Notes: generated by a model from the letters alone, not told the origin. A stretch of DNA of 64,000 nucleotides from an uncultured Eubacteriales bacterium (GCA_948543815.1 CAOVHW010000001.1:22282-86281); one strand, 5' to 3'; shown: positions 1 through 9,131, counted from the stretch's first letter. Numbers and translations: made by a program.

Positions 1-192
1 AAAATATACACTCCACTTAAAGAAGATAAATCACAAAAACCTGAAACAAAAAATTCTAATAAATCAAATTCAATATTTGACCAGAACAGCAACGATTCAA
101 ATTTGCCTTCTGATAAAAATGAAAATGATCAAACTCAAATTAATTCTCCTAAACCTAACTGCGAACCAGCATCTCCGACAAATACAATTTAA
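1..192 (+). CDS. C-terminal tail of an acidic hypothetical protein (5' end outside window)
   Basis: Frame 1 is open from the first base to TAA at 190-192 and gives 63 residues rich in Asn, Lys, Ser and Gln. It begins KIYTPLKEDKSQKPETK. This resembles the segment just after the membrane hairpin of the next gene (KHYTLKEPKENKSQESE), so the two are probably tandem paralogues. By that comparison the missing part should carry the hydrophobic hairpin. Function unknown. Confidence 0.6.
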   Translation, partial: KIYTPLKEDKSQKPETKNSNKSNSIFDQNSNDSNLPSDKNENDQTQINSPKPNCEPASPTNTI

Positions 193-324
193 ATAAATTA
201 TCTACGAAAGAACAAATGTTTTTTTGTAAAAAAATTTATAAATATTTTTAGCAAAAAATTAAAAATTTATATTAAATCTGCAACCAAATATTTTTTTTAA
301 TGCAAATTCTTGTTTAATTTCTAT

Positions 325-352
325 TTGCAAAATGAACTTTATATGTTATAAT
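325..352 (+). promoter_or_regulatory. Sigma-A-type promoter for the 453-aa gene
   Basis: TTGCAA (325-330), a 16-base spacer and TATAAT (347-352), about 50 bases upstream of the start codon at 401. The leader carries a good Shine-Dalgarno sequence (AAAGGAG). Confidence 0.6.
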
Positions 353-400
353 AAAAGTGTGATGTTTATAAAAAAATAAATCTTAAAGGAGACGATAATT

Positions 401-1762
401 ATGTCTGAAGATAATAAAGCTACATTTGTCATTGTTGCACCTAATAATTATGATGTAAAAAAATATAGTTTATGTGTTCGTAATAATTTCGATAAAAATG
501 CAACAATAGCACCTTATGGATTTTCAGAACTTGAGTTTGAATTTAACCAAACGGATAAAAATGGTAATTTGGTTGCTATAGTAGAATATAATAAATCCAA
601 AGAACCATTGAAAAATCCAAGAATAACTCTTTTTAATGGAACTATTGATGAATCAAAAAGTTATAAACCTAAAAATATGATACAAGATGATAAACATTTA
701 TCATTTAAATATCCTGATAACAATGAGTCTGATAACGATAATAATAAATCTCAAATTTTTAAAATTAAACTTTGTGAAAGTCATGATGAAACTTTACAAA
801 AAATAAAAAATGAAAATTTATGTTATGAATATTGGACAGAAGAGCAATTAAATGAATATAAAATTGACCAACAAGTTCAAACTGAACAAATATCACTAGA
901 TATTCAAGCTCAACAACCTGAAGAATTAATTCAATCCATAGATGGTAAATCAGATAGTCAACAAACTAAAAACGATCAAGTTGAAGAAGATAAAATAGAC
1001 ACAGAAAATGATAAAAATAACAACGCTACAGAAAATAATCAAATACCATTAAAAATTGATTGCCAAATTAAAAATGTAAATGCATTTTTGCTTAACGGTG
1101 AATTTCATTCCCTTGATGACAAAAATGATAAAATTTGCTTAGATAAAAATAAAGAATACAAAATAGAGCCTGTTTATTATGATGCTGAAAAACAAAGATT
1201 TTACTATTTACCTAAATCAAATGTTTATGAATTTGGTCCCTCAGATTTATGTAATATTGGTAAACTTGATTTAATTATTGACAATTATGATGCTTCTGTT
1301 CCTACCTTTACTTCTTCTTTGCCAAAAACTTCAATTCCGATTGGTTTAACTAAACCAATTAATCATGAAAAATCATCAAATTTAGAACTTGGTTTTGGTA
1401 TTCCATTAGCTCTTGCAGCAATCGGTTTTGCCTTTGCTTTAGCTTTTGGTGGACTTCCTGCAATAATCGCTTTACCGTTTATCATTGGTCTAGGTATTTT
1501 AGGTGGAGGATTAATATGTAAAGGCGGTTATGATAAACATTACACATTAAAAGAACCTAAAGAAAATAAATCACAAGAATCTGAAGCAGAATATTCTGAC
1601 GAAGTAACTCAAGACACAGACATTGACAATGAAGATCCAATTTGGACTTCAGTAAAATCACAATCACAAGATTCAAATGAAGACCAACCTTTTTTTGATA
1701 CAAGCAATAACGATATTTTTTTAAACGATGAAGAAGAAGAGTGGGGCGAACATATAATTTAA
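401..1762 (+). CDS. Acidic hypothetical protein with a C-terminal membrane hairpin
   Basis: A 453-residue protein of no family I recognise. The first ~320 residues are hydrophilic and rich in Asn, Asp, Glu, Lys and Gln, with a low-complexity acidic stretch near residues 165-225. Residues ~327-375 form two closely spaced hydrophobic segments full of Gly and Ala (PLALAAIGFAFALAFGG, then FIIGLGILGGGLI). An acidic tail of about 75 residues follows. There is no N-terminal signal peptide. The start is supported by AAAGGAG eight or nine bases upstream. The upstream partial gene looks like a paralogue. The long soluble body followed by a bilobed hydrophobic hairpin also occurs in the 13099-20809 proteins, so a membrane-inserted or exported role is an inference only. 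Confidence 0.7.
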   Translation: MSEDNKATFVIVAPNNYDVKKYSLCVRNNFDKNATIAPYGFSELEFEFNQTDKNGNLVAIVEYNKSKEPLKNPRITLFNGTIDESKSYKPKNMIQDDKHLSFKYPDNNESDNDNNKSQIFKIKLCESHDETLQKIKNENLCYEYWTEEQLNEYKIDQQVQTEQISLDIQAQQPEELIQSIDGKSDSQQTKNDQVEEDKIDTENDKNNNATENNQIPLKIDCQIKNVNAFLLNGEFHSLDDKNDKICLDKNKEYKIEPVYYDAEKQRFYYLPKSNVYEFGPSDLCNIGKLDLIIDNYDASVPTFTSSLPKTSIPIGLTKPINHEKSSNLELGFGIPLALAAIGFAFALAFGGLPAIIALPFIIGLGILGGGLICKGGYDKHYTLKEPKENKSQESEAEYSDEVTQDTDIDNEDPIWTSVKSQSQDSNEDQPFFDTSNNDIFLNDEEEEWGEHII

Positions 1763-1774
1763 TCATTCGAAACA

Positions 1775-1805
1775 AAAACATCCGATAAAAGTCGGATGTT
1801 TTTTT
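1775..1805 (+). terminator. Rho-independent terminator
   Basis: A 9-bp perfect stem, AACATCCGA (1777-1785) with TCGGATGTT (1792-1800), then a T-run. It directly follows the 453-aa gene. Confidence 0.85.
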
Positions 1806-1894
1806 AATGGGAAAAAATTTTGAAATAGGTAATAAAGTTGTCCAAAAGGAAATATAAATATCCATAAAGAAAATTTTATGGAGTGATTTAACAA

Positions 1895-4441
1895 ATGAAT
1901 TATTATGATGAAAGTTATACGCAAGTAATAAATAAATTCGGGACGGATTCTATCAACGGCTTAAATAATACGCAGGTAGTTGAAAATCAAAATAGGTACG
2001 GAAAAAATATAATAAGTGAACAAAAAAAAATAAGTAAGCTCAAAAAATTCCTCATGCAATTTAATGACTTCATGGTCATTATTTTACTAATCGCCGCAAT
2101 AATTTCATTCGTAATAAGCTATATCAATCATGAAAATGATTTCATTGATCCTATTATTATCTTTTTCATTATAACTATTAATGCACTTATTGGCTTCATT
2201 CAGGAAAATAAAGCTGAAAAATCTATCGACGCACTTAAAAAAATAACTCGCCCTACCTCTAATGTTATCCGTAACTCCTCGATTCAAAATATTCCTGCCG
2301 ATGAAATCGTCCCCGGTGATATCATCCTTATTGAAACTGGCAACTATATTCCTGCTGACGCTCGCCTTATCTCCTCTATTAATCTAAAAATTGATGAAGC
2401 TATGCTAACCGGTGAGTCTATCCCTATCGAAAAAAATGCCGACTTAATCCTAAATCCCGATACCCTCTTAGCTGACCGTATTAATATGATTTATTGCGGT
2501 AGTTTTGCAACTTCCGGTCGTGGTAAAGCTATCGTTACTTCTATCGGAATGAATACACAAGTTGGAAAAATTGCCGATATGATTATGACAAATGATGATA
2601 GTGAAACGCCACTCCAAAAACGTTTAGATCATACCGGTAAAATTTTAGGACTCGGTGCATTATCTATCTGCACCCTCATTTTTATCATGGGCCTATTCAA
2701 AAAAATTCCACCGTTTGAAATGTTTATGACGAGTGTAAGCTTAGCTGTTGCCGCTATTCCTGAAGGTTTACCCGCTATCGTTACAATTGTTTTGGCAATC
2801 GGTGTTCGTCGTATGGCAAAACAAAATGCGATTGTGAAAAAATTACCGGCCGTTGAAACTTTAGGTTGCGCAAATGTAATTTGCTCCGATAAAACTGGTA
2901 CTCTTACTCAAAATAAAATGCACGTTGTTGAAATAAAAAATTATCTGTCAGATAAATCTAAACTTCTCGAATACGCTTGTCTGTGCAATAATACAATATT
3001 AAAAAATTCTGAAACTATTGGCGACGCAACTGAATCCGCATTAGTTAATGCGGCGCTCGATAGCGGTATAAATAAAAATGATTTGGATAAAAAATATCCG
3101 CGCGTAAATGAAATACCGTTTGACTCCAAACGTAAACTTATGACTACCGTCCACAAAATTAATGGAAAATATCTCGTGATAACTAAAGGCGCGCCCGACG
3201 TTTTACTTTCACATTGCAAAGATATTCACGAAAAAACAATTGCTGCCGACAATAAAAATATGGCGTCAAAAGCATTAAGAGTTTTAGGCGTCGCGTTCAA
3301 AATCGAAAATCAATTCCCCACAATACATATTGAAAATAATTTAACTTTTGCCGGATTATTTGGAATGATTGACCCGCCGCGCGATGAAGTTACTGACGCC
3401 GTTCAAAAATGTAAAACTGCCGGCATAAAACCTGTCATGATTACTGGCGACCATATCTTAACGGCTGAAGCTATCGCTAAAAAAATTGGTATCCTACAAT
3501 TCCCCAATAAATCTATCAGTGGCGCCGAACTCGCTAAATTAACTGATGACGAACTCGCAAAAAATATTTTCGATTACAGTGTTTTCGCACGCGTTTCCCC
3601 CGAACACAAAGTTAAAATCGTTAAAGCCTTCAAAAAAAATAATTCTATCGTCGCAATGACTGGCGACGGCGTAAATGATGCACCCGCGTTAAAAATTGCC
3701 GATATCGGTTGCGCTATGGGAAAAACCGGAACCGATGTCGCTAAAAGCGCTGCCGATATGATTTTAACCGACGACAACTTTTCCACAATCGTTAAAGCTG
3801 TAAGTGAAGGACGCGGAATTTATTCCAATATCAAAAAAGCTGTGCATTTTTTACTTTCTAGCAATATCGGTGAAATCATTACAATTTTTATGGCAATATT
3901 TTTTGGCTGGAAATCACCGCTACTTGCAATTCAATTGTTATGGGTCAATCTCGTTACGGATTCTTTACCTGCAATTGCATTAGGGCTTGAACCGCCACAA
4001 GAAAATATTATGTATGAAAAACCTGTGCGTAATACTCAAAGTTTATTTACCGGTGGATTATGGCAACGAATAATAATTGAAGGCGCAATGATTGGAATGA
4101 TAAGTTTAATTGCGTTCGCACTCGGAAATGTTTACTATAATTTAACGGCCGCACGAACTATGGCTTTTGCTACATTAAGTATCTCGCAGCTCGTCCACGT
4201 ATTTAATATGCGTACGGAAAAATCTATTTTCGAGTCAAATATCTTTGGCAATTTATATATAATCATGGCGTTTATAATTTGTTTCGTACTACAAGCATCA
4301 GTAATTATGATAAAACCACTGAGTGAAATCTTTCACGTATGCCAATTAACTTCGACGCAATGGCTTATTGTAATTATTTTATCACTTGTTCCAATATTTG
4401 TAGTTGAAACTGAGAAATTTTTAATTAAACGGTATAATTAA
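1895..4441 (+). CDS. P-type Ca2+-transporting ATPase (type II)
   Basis: An 848-residue ATP-driven cation pump of the plasma membrane, most like bacterial PMCA/SERCA-type calcium ATPases. An N-terminal cation-ATPase domain is followed by the actuator loop with MLTGES (residues ~170-175), the phosphorylation motif DKTGTLT with the catalytic Asp near residue 332, and the hinge motif GDGVNDAP near residue 590. Membrane helix 4 carries PEGLPA, the Ca2+-site signature, and a later helix has NLVTDSLPA. The length is close to the usual ~880-900. A Shine-Dalgarno TGGAGTG lies about 10 bases before the ATG. The last bases overlap the stop of the minus-strand spoVM. In spore formers such pumps are often linked to Ca2+ handling, but the exact substrate is inferred. 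Confidence 0.93.
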   Translation: MNYYDESYTQVINKFGTDSINGLNNTQVVENQNRYGKNIISEQKKISKLKKFLMQFNDFMVIILLIAAIISFVISYINHENDFIDPIIIFFIITINALIGFIQENKAEKSIDALKKITRPTSNVIRNSSIQNIPADEIVPGDIILIETGNYIPADARLISSINLKIDEAMLTGESIPIEKNADLILNPDTLLADRINMIYCGSFATSGRGKAIVTSIGMNTQVGKIADMIMTNDDSETPLQKRLDHTGKILGLGALSICTLIFIMGLFKKIPPFEMFMTSVSLAVAAIPEGLPAIVTIVLAIGVRRMAKQNAIVKKLPAVETLGCANVICSDKTGTLTQNKMHVVEIKNYLSDKSKLLEYACLCNNTILKNSETIGDATESALVNAALDSGINKNDLDKKYPRVNEIPFDSKRKLMTTVHKINGKYLVITKGAPDVLLSHCKDIHEKTIAADNKNMASKALRVLGVAFKIENQFPTIHIENNLTFAGLFGMIDPPRDEVTDAVQKCKTAGIKPVMITGDHILTAEAIAKKIGILQFPNKSISGAELAKLTDDELAKNIFDYSVFARVSPEHKVKIVKAFKKNNSIVAMTGDGVNDAPALKIADIGCAMGKTGTDVAKSAADMILTDDNFSTIVKAVSEGRGIYSNIKKAVHFLLSSNIGEIITIFMAIFFGWKSPLLAIQLLWVNLVTDSLPAIALGLEPPQENIMYEKPVRNTQSLFTGGLWQRIIIEGAMIGMISLIAFALGNVYYNLTAARTMAFATLSISQLVHVFNMRTEKSIFESNIFGNLYIIMAFIICFVLQASVIMIKPLSEIFHVCQLTSTQWLIVIILSLVPIFVVETEKFLIKRYN

Positions 4442-4512
4442 TTTTTGATACCTAAAAATTTTTTAAGAATCGCACCAAAAAATTTTGGTAATTTAATGAC
4501 TTTAAATTTCAT
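4438..4512 (-). CDS. spoVM: Stage V sporulation protein SpoVM (24 aa)
   Basis: A 24-residue amphipathic peptide that starts MKFKVIKLPKFFGAIL and ends KKFLGIKN. It lines up with Bacillus SpoVM (from memory, MKFYTIKLPKFLGGIV...), with the IKLPKF.G.I core and the conserved Pro in place. SpoVM sits on the convex forespore membrane, recruits SpoIVA and starts coat assembly. A strong Shine-Dalgarno (GAGGTGA) lies six or seven bases before the ATG. The 43-aa membrane peptide gene lies 11 bases upstream on the same strand, so the two may be co-transcribed. The stop codon overlaps the end of the convergent Ca2+ ATPase gene. A gene this short is normally missed by automatic callers. Confidence 0.85.
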   Translation of the reverse strand: MKFKVIKLPKFFGAILKKFLGIKN

Positions 4513-4523
4513 TTACATTCACC

Positions 4524-4655
4524 TCAACAATAAAGAATCCAGAAGCCGACAATTATCATAATAACGGCAAGGAAATATCCCCATACCGGTACGAATAGGA
4601 CTAAAAACATTCCGAGGCCCATTGAAAATAGGACTAGCCCGATAACTTTTTTCAT
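4524..4655 (-). CDS. 43-aa two-helix membrane peptide upstream of spoVM
   Basis: The translation starts MKKVIGLVLFSMGLGM and ends GFWILYC, 43 residues in all. It reads as two hydrophobic helices joined by a Pro-Gly-containing turn (VPVWG) with a single C-terminal Cys. A good ribosome binding site (GAGGTG) sits seven or so bases before the ATG, and the spoVM start lies only 11 bases past the stop, so a shared transcript is likely. Small two-helix peptides of this look occur in spore-forming Firmicutes, but I do not know a named function. A sporulation role is inferred from the neighbour only. Confidence 0.7.
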   Translation of the reverse strand: MKKVIGLVLFSMGLGMFLVLFVPVWGYFLAVIMIIVGFWILYC

Positions 4656-4743
4656 TAATTACACCTCAGAGTTTTTTTTGATATATAATACGGCTCGTAA
4701 GTTTAAGAAGTTACAAAAAAAATGGCGCGTAGTGCGTCATTTT

Positions 4744-4915
4744 TTATCAACTTGATTACTAAAAATATTTCTGATAGAATTTAAGTTAACTGTAAACAAA
4801 TGAAATTTTCTATAAGTTATTCACAACCTGTTGATAATTTTGTGTATAACTTACCTATATTTTTCATAAAATCGTACAAGTTTTTAGTTTGTATTGTATA
4901 TAATTTTTATCCACA
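4744..4915. other. oriC: Candidate replication origin: DnaA-box cluster upstream of dnaA
   Basis: Four DnaA boxes lie within 100 bases: TTATTCACA (4817-4825), TGTTGATAA (4829-4837, reverse of TTATCAACA), TGTGTATAA (4841-4849, reverse of TTATACACA) and a perfect TTATCCACA (4907-4915). A weaker TTATCAACT is at 4744-4752. The surroundings are very AT-rich and immediately precede dnaA, the usual oriC position in Firmicutes. dnaN does not follow dnaA, so part of the normal origin context is missing. A second cluster exists at 48280-48391. Confidence 0.65.
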
Positions 4916-4996
4916 ATTGTTTGTATCATATCAAAATATATGTACAAAAAAATTTTTTTATGCGTACCTACGTAAAAAAAATGGAGGCACAAAGTT

Positions 4997-6307
4997 ATGC
5001 ACAATCCTCAATCTCTTTGGAATGATACTTTAAAATTATTAGAGAATAATTTTACTGAAGTCGTTTTTAATACTTGGATAAAAAAATTAGTACCAATTAA
5101 AATCGAAAATAATTGCCTAATCCTTAAAACTGACCAGAATTTTTTTAAAACAACTATCGAACAACGCTACCTAAATACAATTATAAATTGCCTGCAATCC
5201 GTCTCAAATTCAACTATTACCGCTAAAATAGTAATTGATAGTGAATTATCTAACGAGCCAAAAATAAAATCGTCTAAAAAAAATAATTTAAATCCTAAAT
5301 ATATTTTTGAAACATTTGTGCGCGGTAAAAGTAATGAATTGGCATATGCAGCAGCATTAGCAATTGCTGAAGCGCCCGGCCAAACAACTTATAATCCTTT
5401 GTTTCTATACGGAGGAGTTGGGCTTGGCAAAACACATCTTATGCATTCAATCGGTAACTATATTTTGAATCAATCGCCGAATTCAAAAGTTCTTTACGCA
5501 TCAACTGAAACTTTTACAAATGAATTGATAAATTCTATTCGCGAACGTAAAAATCAAGAATTCCGAAATAAATACCGTGATATTGATGTTTTGCTCATCG
5601 ACGATATTCAATTTTTATCAGATAAAGAAGGAACGCAAGAGGAATTTTTCCACACGTTCAACACTTTGTACGATGCAAATAAACAAATTGTAATTTCGAG
5701 TGACCAACCGCCAAAAGAAATTAAAACTTTGGAAAATCGTCTGCGCTCACGATTTGGTTGCGGTTTAATAGTTGATATAACGCCGCCAGATTTTGAAACT
5801 CGTAGTGCAATTGTTGAAAAAAAAGCGGAACTCGACCATATAAAAATTTCTCCTGAAGTTACGAAATTTATTGCAAAAAATATCGCATCAAATATTCGTG
5901 AACTTGAAGGCGCATTGAATAAAGTTGCGGCATATTCTAAATTAACTAACACACAAATTACATTGGAATTAGCTGAAAATGCACTGCGAGATTTAATCAG
6001 TGAAGCAGCGCGCCCAGATATAACTGTTGAGTTCATACAGGAAATTGTGGCAAATTATTTTAACATAACAGTCGAAGATATGCGTGGGAAAAAGCGTACG
6101 CAAAATATAGCTTATCCGCGTCAAATTGCAATGTATCTTTCACGTAAATTAATTGATACATCTCTGCCGAAAATTGGTGAAAAATTTGGCGGACGCGACC
6201 ACTCAACCGTTATTCATGGTTGTGAAAAAATTTTTAAGGAACTCGAAAACGATATTGAATTAAAAAAAACAATTGAAGACCTAGAAAAAAAGATAAAATG
6301 TGAATAA
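4997..6307 (+). CDS. dnaA: Chromosomal replication initiator DnaA
   Basis: A 436-residue replication initiator that binds DnaA boxes and opens oriC. Domain I (residues 1-~80) has the typical FNTWIKKL start. Domain II is short. The AAA+ domain III has Walker A GGVGLGKTH at about residue 139, Walker B LLIDDIQFL near 200 and sensor II NIRELEGALNK. Domain IV carries the DNA-binding signature GGRDHSTVIHG near residue 397. The length is close to the usual ~450. GGAGG lies about nine bases before the ATG. The DnaA-box cluster just upstream implies autoregulation. The next gene is a C26 amidotransferase rather than dnaN, which is unusual. Confidence 0.98.
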   Translation: MHNPQSLWNDTLKLLENNFTEVVFNTWIKKLVPIKIENNCLILKTDQNFFKTTIEQRYLNTIINCLQSVSNSTITAKIVIDSELSNEPKIKSSKKNNLNPKYIFETFVRGKSNELAYAAALAIAEAPGQTTYNPLFLYGGVGLGKTHLMHSIGNYILNQSPNSKVLYASTETFTNELINSIRERKNQEFRNKYRDIDVLLIDDIQFLSDKEGTQEEFFHTFNTLYDANKQIVISSDQPPKEIKTLENRLRSRFGCGLIVDITPPDFETRSAIVEKKAELDHIKISPEVTKFIAKNIASNIRELEGALNKVAAYSKLTNTQITLELAENALRDLISEAARPDITVEFIQEIVANYFNITVEDMRGKKRTQNIAYPRQIAMYLSRKLIDTSLPKIGEKFGGRDHSTVIHGCEKIFKELENDIELKKTIEDLEKKIKCE

Positions 6308-6345
6308 AATCGCGCCACTCAAAATAAATTATTTTGGGTGATATT

Positions 6346-7005
6346 TTGATTTTCATAACTGCAAACAGTGAACAAAATAATTTTTGCATCAATAAAAATT
6401 ATTGCGATGCGATAGCTTCATTCGGGCAAACTCCGATTTTAATTTCAACTTATAATATAAATCTTATTGACAAAATAATTTCCGTGGCAGATGGAATTTT
6501 ATTGAGCGGTGGCGCCGACATTCATGCAAAATTCTTCAATCAAGAATTACATCCCGCAGCTCAAAATATAAATGAAAAACGTGACGAGTTTGAAATTTTG
6601 CTTTGCCAAAAAGCAATAGCAAAAAATTTGCCAGTGCTAGGAATTTGTCGCGGTATTCAAATTTTAAATATTGCGCTCGGCGGAAATATTTTTCAGGATA
6701 TTCCTAATCATATGCAAACTACTCCGCGCGATCTTCCATCTCATCGTATAATGGTAAAAAAATCTTCAATGCTTTTTAAAATCACGAATGCAACTGAAAT
6801 TGATGTAAACTCTTTTCATCATCAAGCAGTAAATGTTTTAGGTAAAGATTTAGCGATAAGTGCAACAGCTGATGATGGAACAATCGAAGCAATTGAACAT
6901 ACTCAAAAAAAATTTGTGATTGGTGTTCAGTGGCATCCAGAAGCGTTAAATAAAGTTTACGCTGTACATAATAAAATTTTTGAAGCATTTGTCAATGCAA
7001 CTTAA
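6346..7005 (+). CDS. Class I glutamine amidotransferase-like peptidase C26 (gamma-glutamyl hydrolase type)
   Basis: A ~219-residue member of the PuuD/peptidase C26 family, which hydrolyses gamma-glutamyl bonds, for example in gamma-glutamyl-GABA. The nucleophile elbow GICRG has Cys near residue 101. His and Glu of the triad lie in QWHPE near 197-199, and the family motif HHQAVN is present. I favour the TTG at 6346 (MIFITANSEQ) because GGGTG precedes it at suitable spacing. A TTG at 6334 in the same frame is the alternative and adds four residues. The gene lies 38 bases after dnaA, with no terminator seen. The substrate cannot be told from sequence. Confidence 0.85.
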   Translation: MIFITANSEQNNFCINKNYCDAIASFGQTPILISTYNINLIDKIISVADGILLSGGADIHAKFFNQELHPAAQNINEKRDEFEILLCQKAIAKNLPVLGICRGIQILNIALGGNIFQDIPNHMQTTPRDLPSHRIMVKKSSMLFKITNATEIDVNSFHHQAVNVLGKDLAISATADDGTIEAIEHTQKKFVIGVQWHPEALNKVYAVHNKIFEAFVNAT

Positions 7006-7006
7006 C

Positions 7007-7035
7007 TTTACTGTTAATATTTTTTGTGATACAAT
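7007..7035 (+). promoter_or_regulatory. Probable sigma-A promoter of the rubrerythrin gene
   Basis: TTTACT (7007-7012), a 17-base spacer and TACAAT (7030-7035), placed 21 bases before the rubrerythrin ATG. The leader is short and contains GGAGGCG. Confidence 0.5.
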
Positions 7036-7055
7036 TTTTCGTGGAGGCGATATTT

Positions 7056-7595
7056 ATGGATTTAAAAGGCAGTAAAACTGAAAAAAATTTAATGGCGGCA
7101 TTCGCTGGTGAATCGCAAGCCCGTAACAAATACACATATTATGCATCGCGTGCAAAAAAAGATGGCTTTGAGCAAATCGCTAATATTTTTTTGGAAACCG
7201 CTAACAATGAAAAAGAACATGCAAAAATTTGGTTTAAATTGTTAAATGATGGCGACATTAAAGATACAGCTGAAAACTTAGCTGATGCAGCTGCAGGTGA
7301 AAATTACGAATGGACTGATATGTATAAAACTTTTGCTGCTGAAGCAAAAGAAGAAGGATTTAACAAAATCGCATATTTGTTCGAAGCTGTAGGTGAAATT
7401 GAAAAAGAACATGAACAACGTTATTTAGCATTATTAAAAAATCTTGAAACGCATCGAGTTTTTGAGAAAGATGGAAAAGTTTATTGGCAATGTTTAAATT
7501 GCGGACATATTGTTGAAGCAACAAAAGCTCCTGATATTTGCCCGGTTTGCTCGCATGCAAAATCTTACTTTGAATTAAAAAAACAAAATTATTGA
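7056..7595 (+). CDS. rbr: Rubrerythrin
   Basis: A 179-residue non-heme di-iron peroxidase that reduces hydrogen peroxide in anaerobes. The N-terminal four-helix ferritin-like domain has E...AGESQARNKY and two ExxH-type motifs (NEKEHAK and EIEKEHEQ) that bind the di-iron centre. The C-terminal rubredoxin-like domain has CLNCG and CPVC, which bind one Fe. I chose the ATG at 7056 because GGAGGCG lies seven bases upstream; an earlier in-frame start would add ten residues with no ribosome binding site. It has its own promoter and terminator, so it is probably monocistronic. It supports a strict anaerobe lifestyle. Confidence 0.96.
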   Translation: MDLKGSKTEKNLMAAFAGESQARNKYTYYASRAKKDGFEQIANIFLETANNEKEHAKIWFKLLNDGDIKDTAENLADAAAGENYEWTDMYKTFAAEAKEEGFNKIAYLFEAVGEIEKEHEQRYLALLKNLETHRVFEKDGKVYWQCLNCGHIVEATKAPDICPVCSHAKSYFELKKQNY

Positions 7596-7640
7596 TAATT
7601 TTTTTAGACTAATTTAAATTTGATGTTGATTTTCAAAACA

Positions 7641-7667
7641 AAAAAGCGCTTAATTAGCGCTTTTTTT
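7641..7667 (+). terminator. Rho-independent terminator after rubrerythrin
   Basis: AAAAAGCGCT (7641-7650), loop TAATT, then AGCGC running into seven Ts. Confidence 0.85.
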
Positions 7668-7733
7668 CATATAATTTAAACCAAAGTTGTGATATAATAC
7701 CGAATAAATTTAATTTGAAAGGAAAGAAAAATT

Positions 7734-9131
7734 ATGAGCGAAAAAAATAAAAGTAGTTTCTCTGACAGATTAGGATTTGTAATGGCTGCTGCTGGTAGCG
7801 CTGTCGGTCTCGGAAATATTTGGCGTTTCCCTTATTTAGCAGCAAAAGATGGTGGCGGAATTTTTATTTTTTGCTACATCATATTGGCTGCAACTTTTGG
7901 CTTCACTCTCCTTACTACCGAAGTTGCAATTGGCCGAAAAACAGGTAAAAGTCCATTGACAGCTTATGGCCAACTCCATAAAAAATGGGGTGGCATCGGA
8001 ATTATTACAACGCTCGTACCAATCATGATTTTGCCATATTATTGCGCAATTGGCGGCTGGATTCTGAAATATTTTGAAATATATCTAACCGGGCAAACGC
8101 AACTTGCGGCCACTGATAAATATTTTTCTGAATACATATCTAGCAACTTTCAACCCGAAATTTTTATGATTATTTTTCTTGTCATCTCCGCCGCAATAGT
8201 TTTTTTAGGCGTCGACAAAGGAATTGAACGGCTCGGCAAAATTTTAATGCCAATACTTTTAGTCATCATTACCGCAATTTCCATTTACTCAATAACTATT
8301 CGCCGCACCGATATTAACGGCATTGTACGAACAGGTATTGACGGCTTAAAGATGTACGTTATTCCCGATTTCACCGGCTTAACCTTGAAAAAATTTGTCA
8401 TCATCATGATTGACGCAATGGGTCAACTTTTCTTTTCAATCAGTGTCGCTACCGGCATCATGGTTACCTACGGCTCATATGTAAAAAAAGATGTCAACTT
8501 GATGAAATCAATCAACCAAGTTGAAATTTTTGATACAATTGTCGCTATCCTCGCCGGGCTTATGATTGTCCCAGCCGTTTACGTTTTCATGGGCACAGAT
8601 GGAATGTCGGCCGGTCCCGGCTTAATGTTCGTCTCATTGCCAAAAATTTTTTACTCAATGGGAAAAATCGGAACGCTATTCGGCGCAATATTCTTTTTGA
8701 TGGTAATATTCGCCGCAATTACCTCAGCCGTATCCGTTATCGAAACTATCGTATCAAATCTTATTGACAAATTTAATTTCTCACGCACAAATAGTTGCAT
8801 AATTGTGTCCTTATACGGACTTATCGGTGGAATTATTATGTGCTTGGGCTATCAACAATTATATTTTGAATTTAAATTACCAAACGGCGTTACCGGCCAA
8901 ATCCTAGATATTTTCGATTATGTCAGCAACAATTGTCTAATGCCATTAGTCGCACTTTTGACTTGCATATTAATCGGATGGGTAGTCGGCCCAAAAGCTA
9001 TCATAGATGAAGTTTGCCTTGGCGGATACAAATTTAGCCGTCAAAAATTATATATCATAATGGTAAAATTTATCGCACCCGCAATGTTATTTTTCGTATT
9101 ACTACAATCGATAGGAATAATGAAACTTTAA
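7734..9131 (+). CDS. Sodium-dependent neurotransmitter-type symporter (NSS/SNF family)
   Basis: A 465-residue Na+-coupled transporter with about 11-12 membrane helices, of the LeuT/MhsT family that imports amino acids. The family signature GLGNIWRFPYLAAKDGGG lies in helix 1 and its unwound region, followed by TEVAIGRKTG. Bacterial members are usually 440-510 residues. GAAAGGAAAG precedes the ATG, and a TATAAT lies at 7693-7698 with no clear -35. A palindromic repeat element separates it from the convergent nhaC gene. The substrate, possibly Trp, Tyr or branched-chain amino acids, cannot be fixed from the sequence. Confidence 0.92.
   Translation: MSEKNKSSFSDRLGFVMAAAGSAVGLGNIWRFPYLAAKDGGGIFIFCYIILAATFGFTLLTTEVAIGRKTGKSPLTAYGQLHKKWGGIGIITTLVPIMILPYYCAIGGWILKYFEIYLTGQTQLAATDKYFSEYISSNFQPEIFMIIFLVISAAIVFLGVDKGIERLGKILMPILLVIITAISIYSITIRRTDINGIVRTGIDGLKMYVIPDFTGLTLKKFVIIMIDAMGQLFFSISVATGIMVTYGSYVKKDVNLMKSINQVEIFDTIVAILAGLMIVPAVYVFMGTDGMSAGPGLMFVSLPKIFYSMGKIGTLFGAIFFLMVIFAAITSAVSVIETIVSNLIDKFNFSRTNSCIIVSLYGLIGGIIMCLGYQQLYFEFKLPNGVTGQILDIFDYVSNNCLMPLVALLTCILIGWVVGPKAIIDEVCLGGYKFSRQKLYIIMVKFIAPAMLFFVLLQSIGIMKL

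Noticed and set aside
4800..5033. 77-codon plus-strand frame upstream of dnaA
   Set aside because: It lies across the DnaA-box cluster and overlaps the dnaA start, has no ribosome binding site and reads as low-complexity AT-rich sequence.
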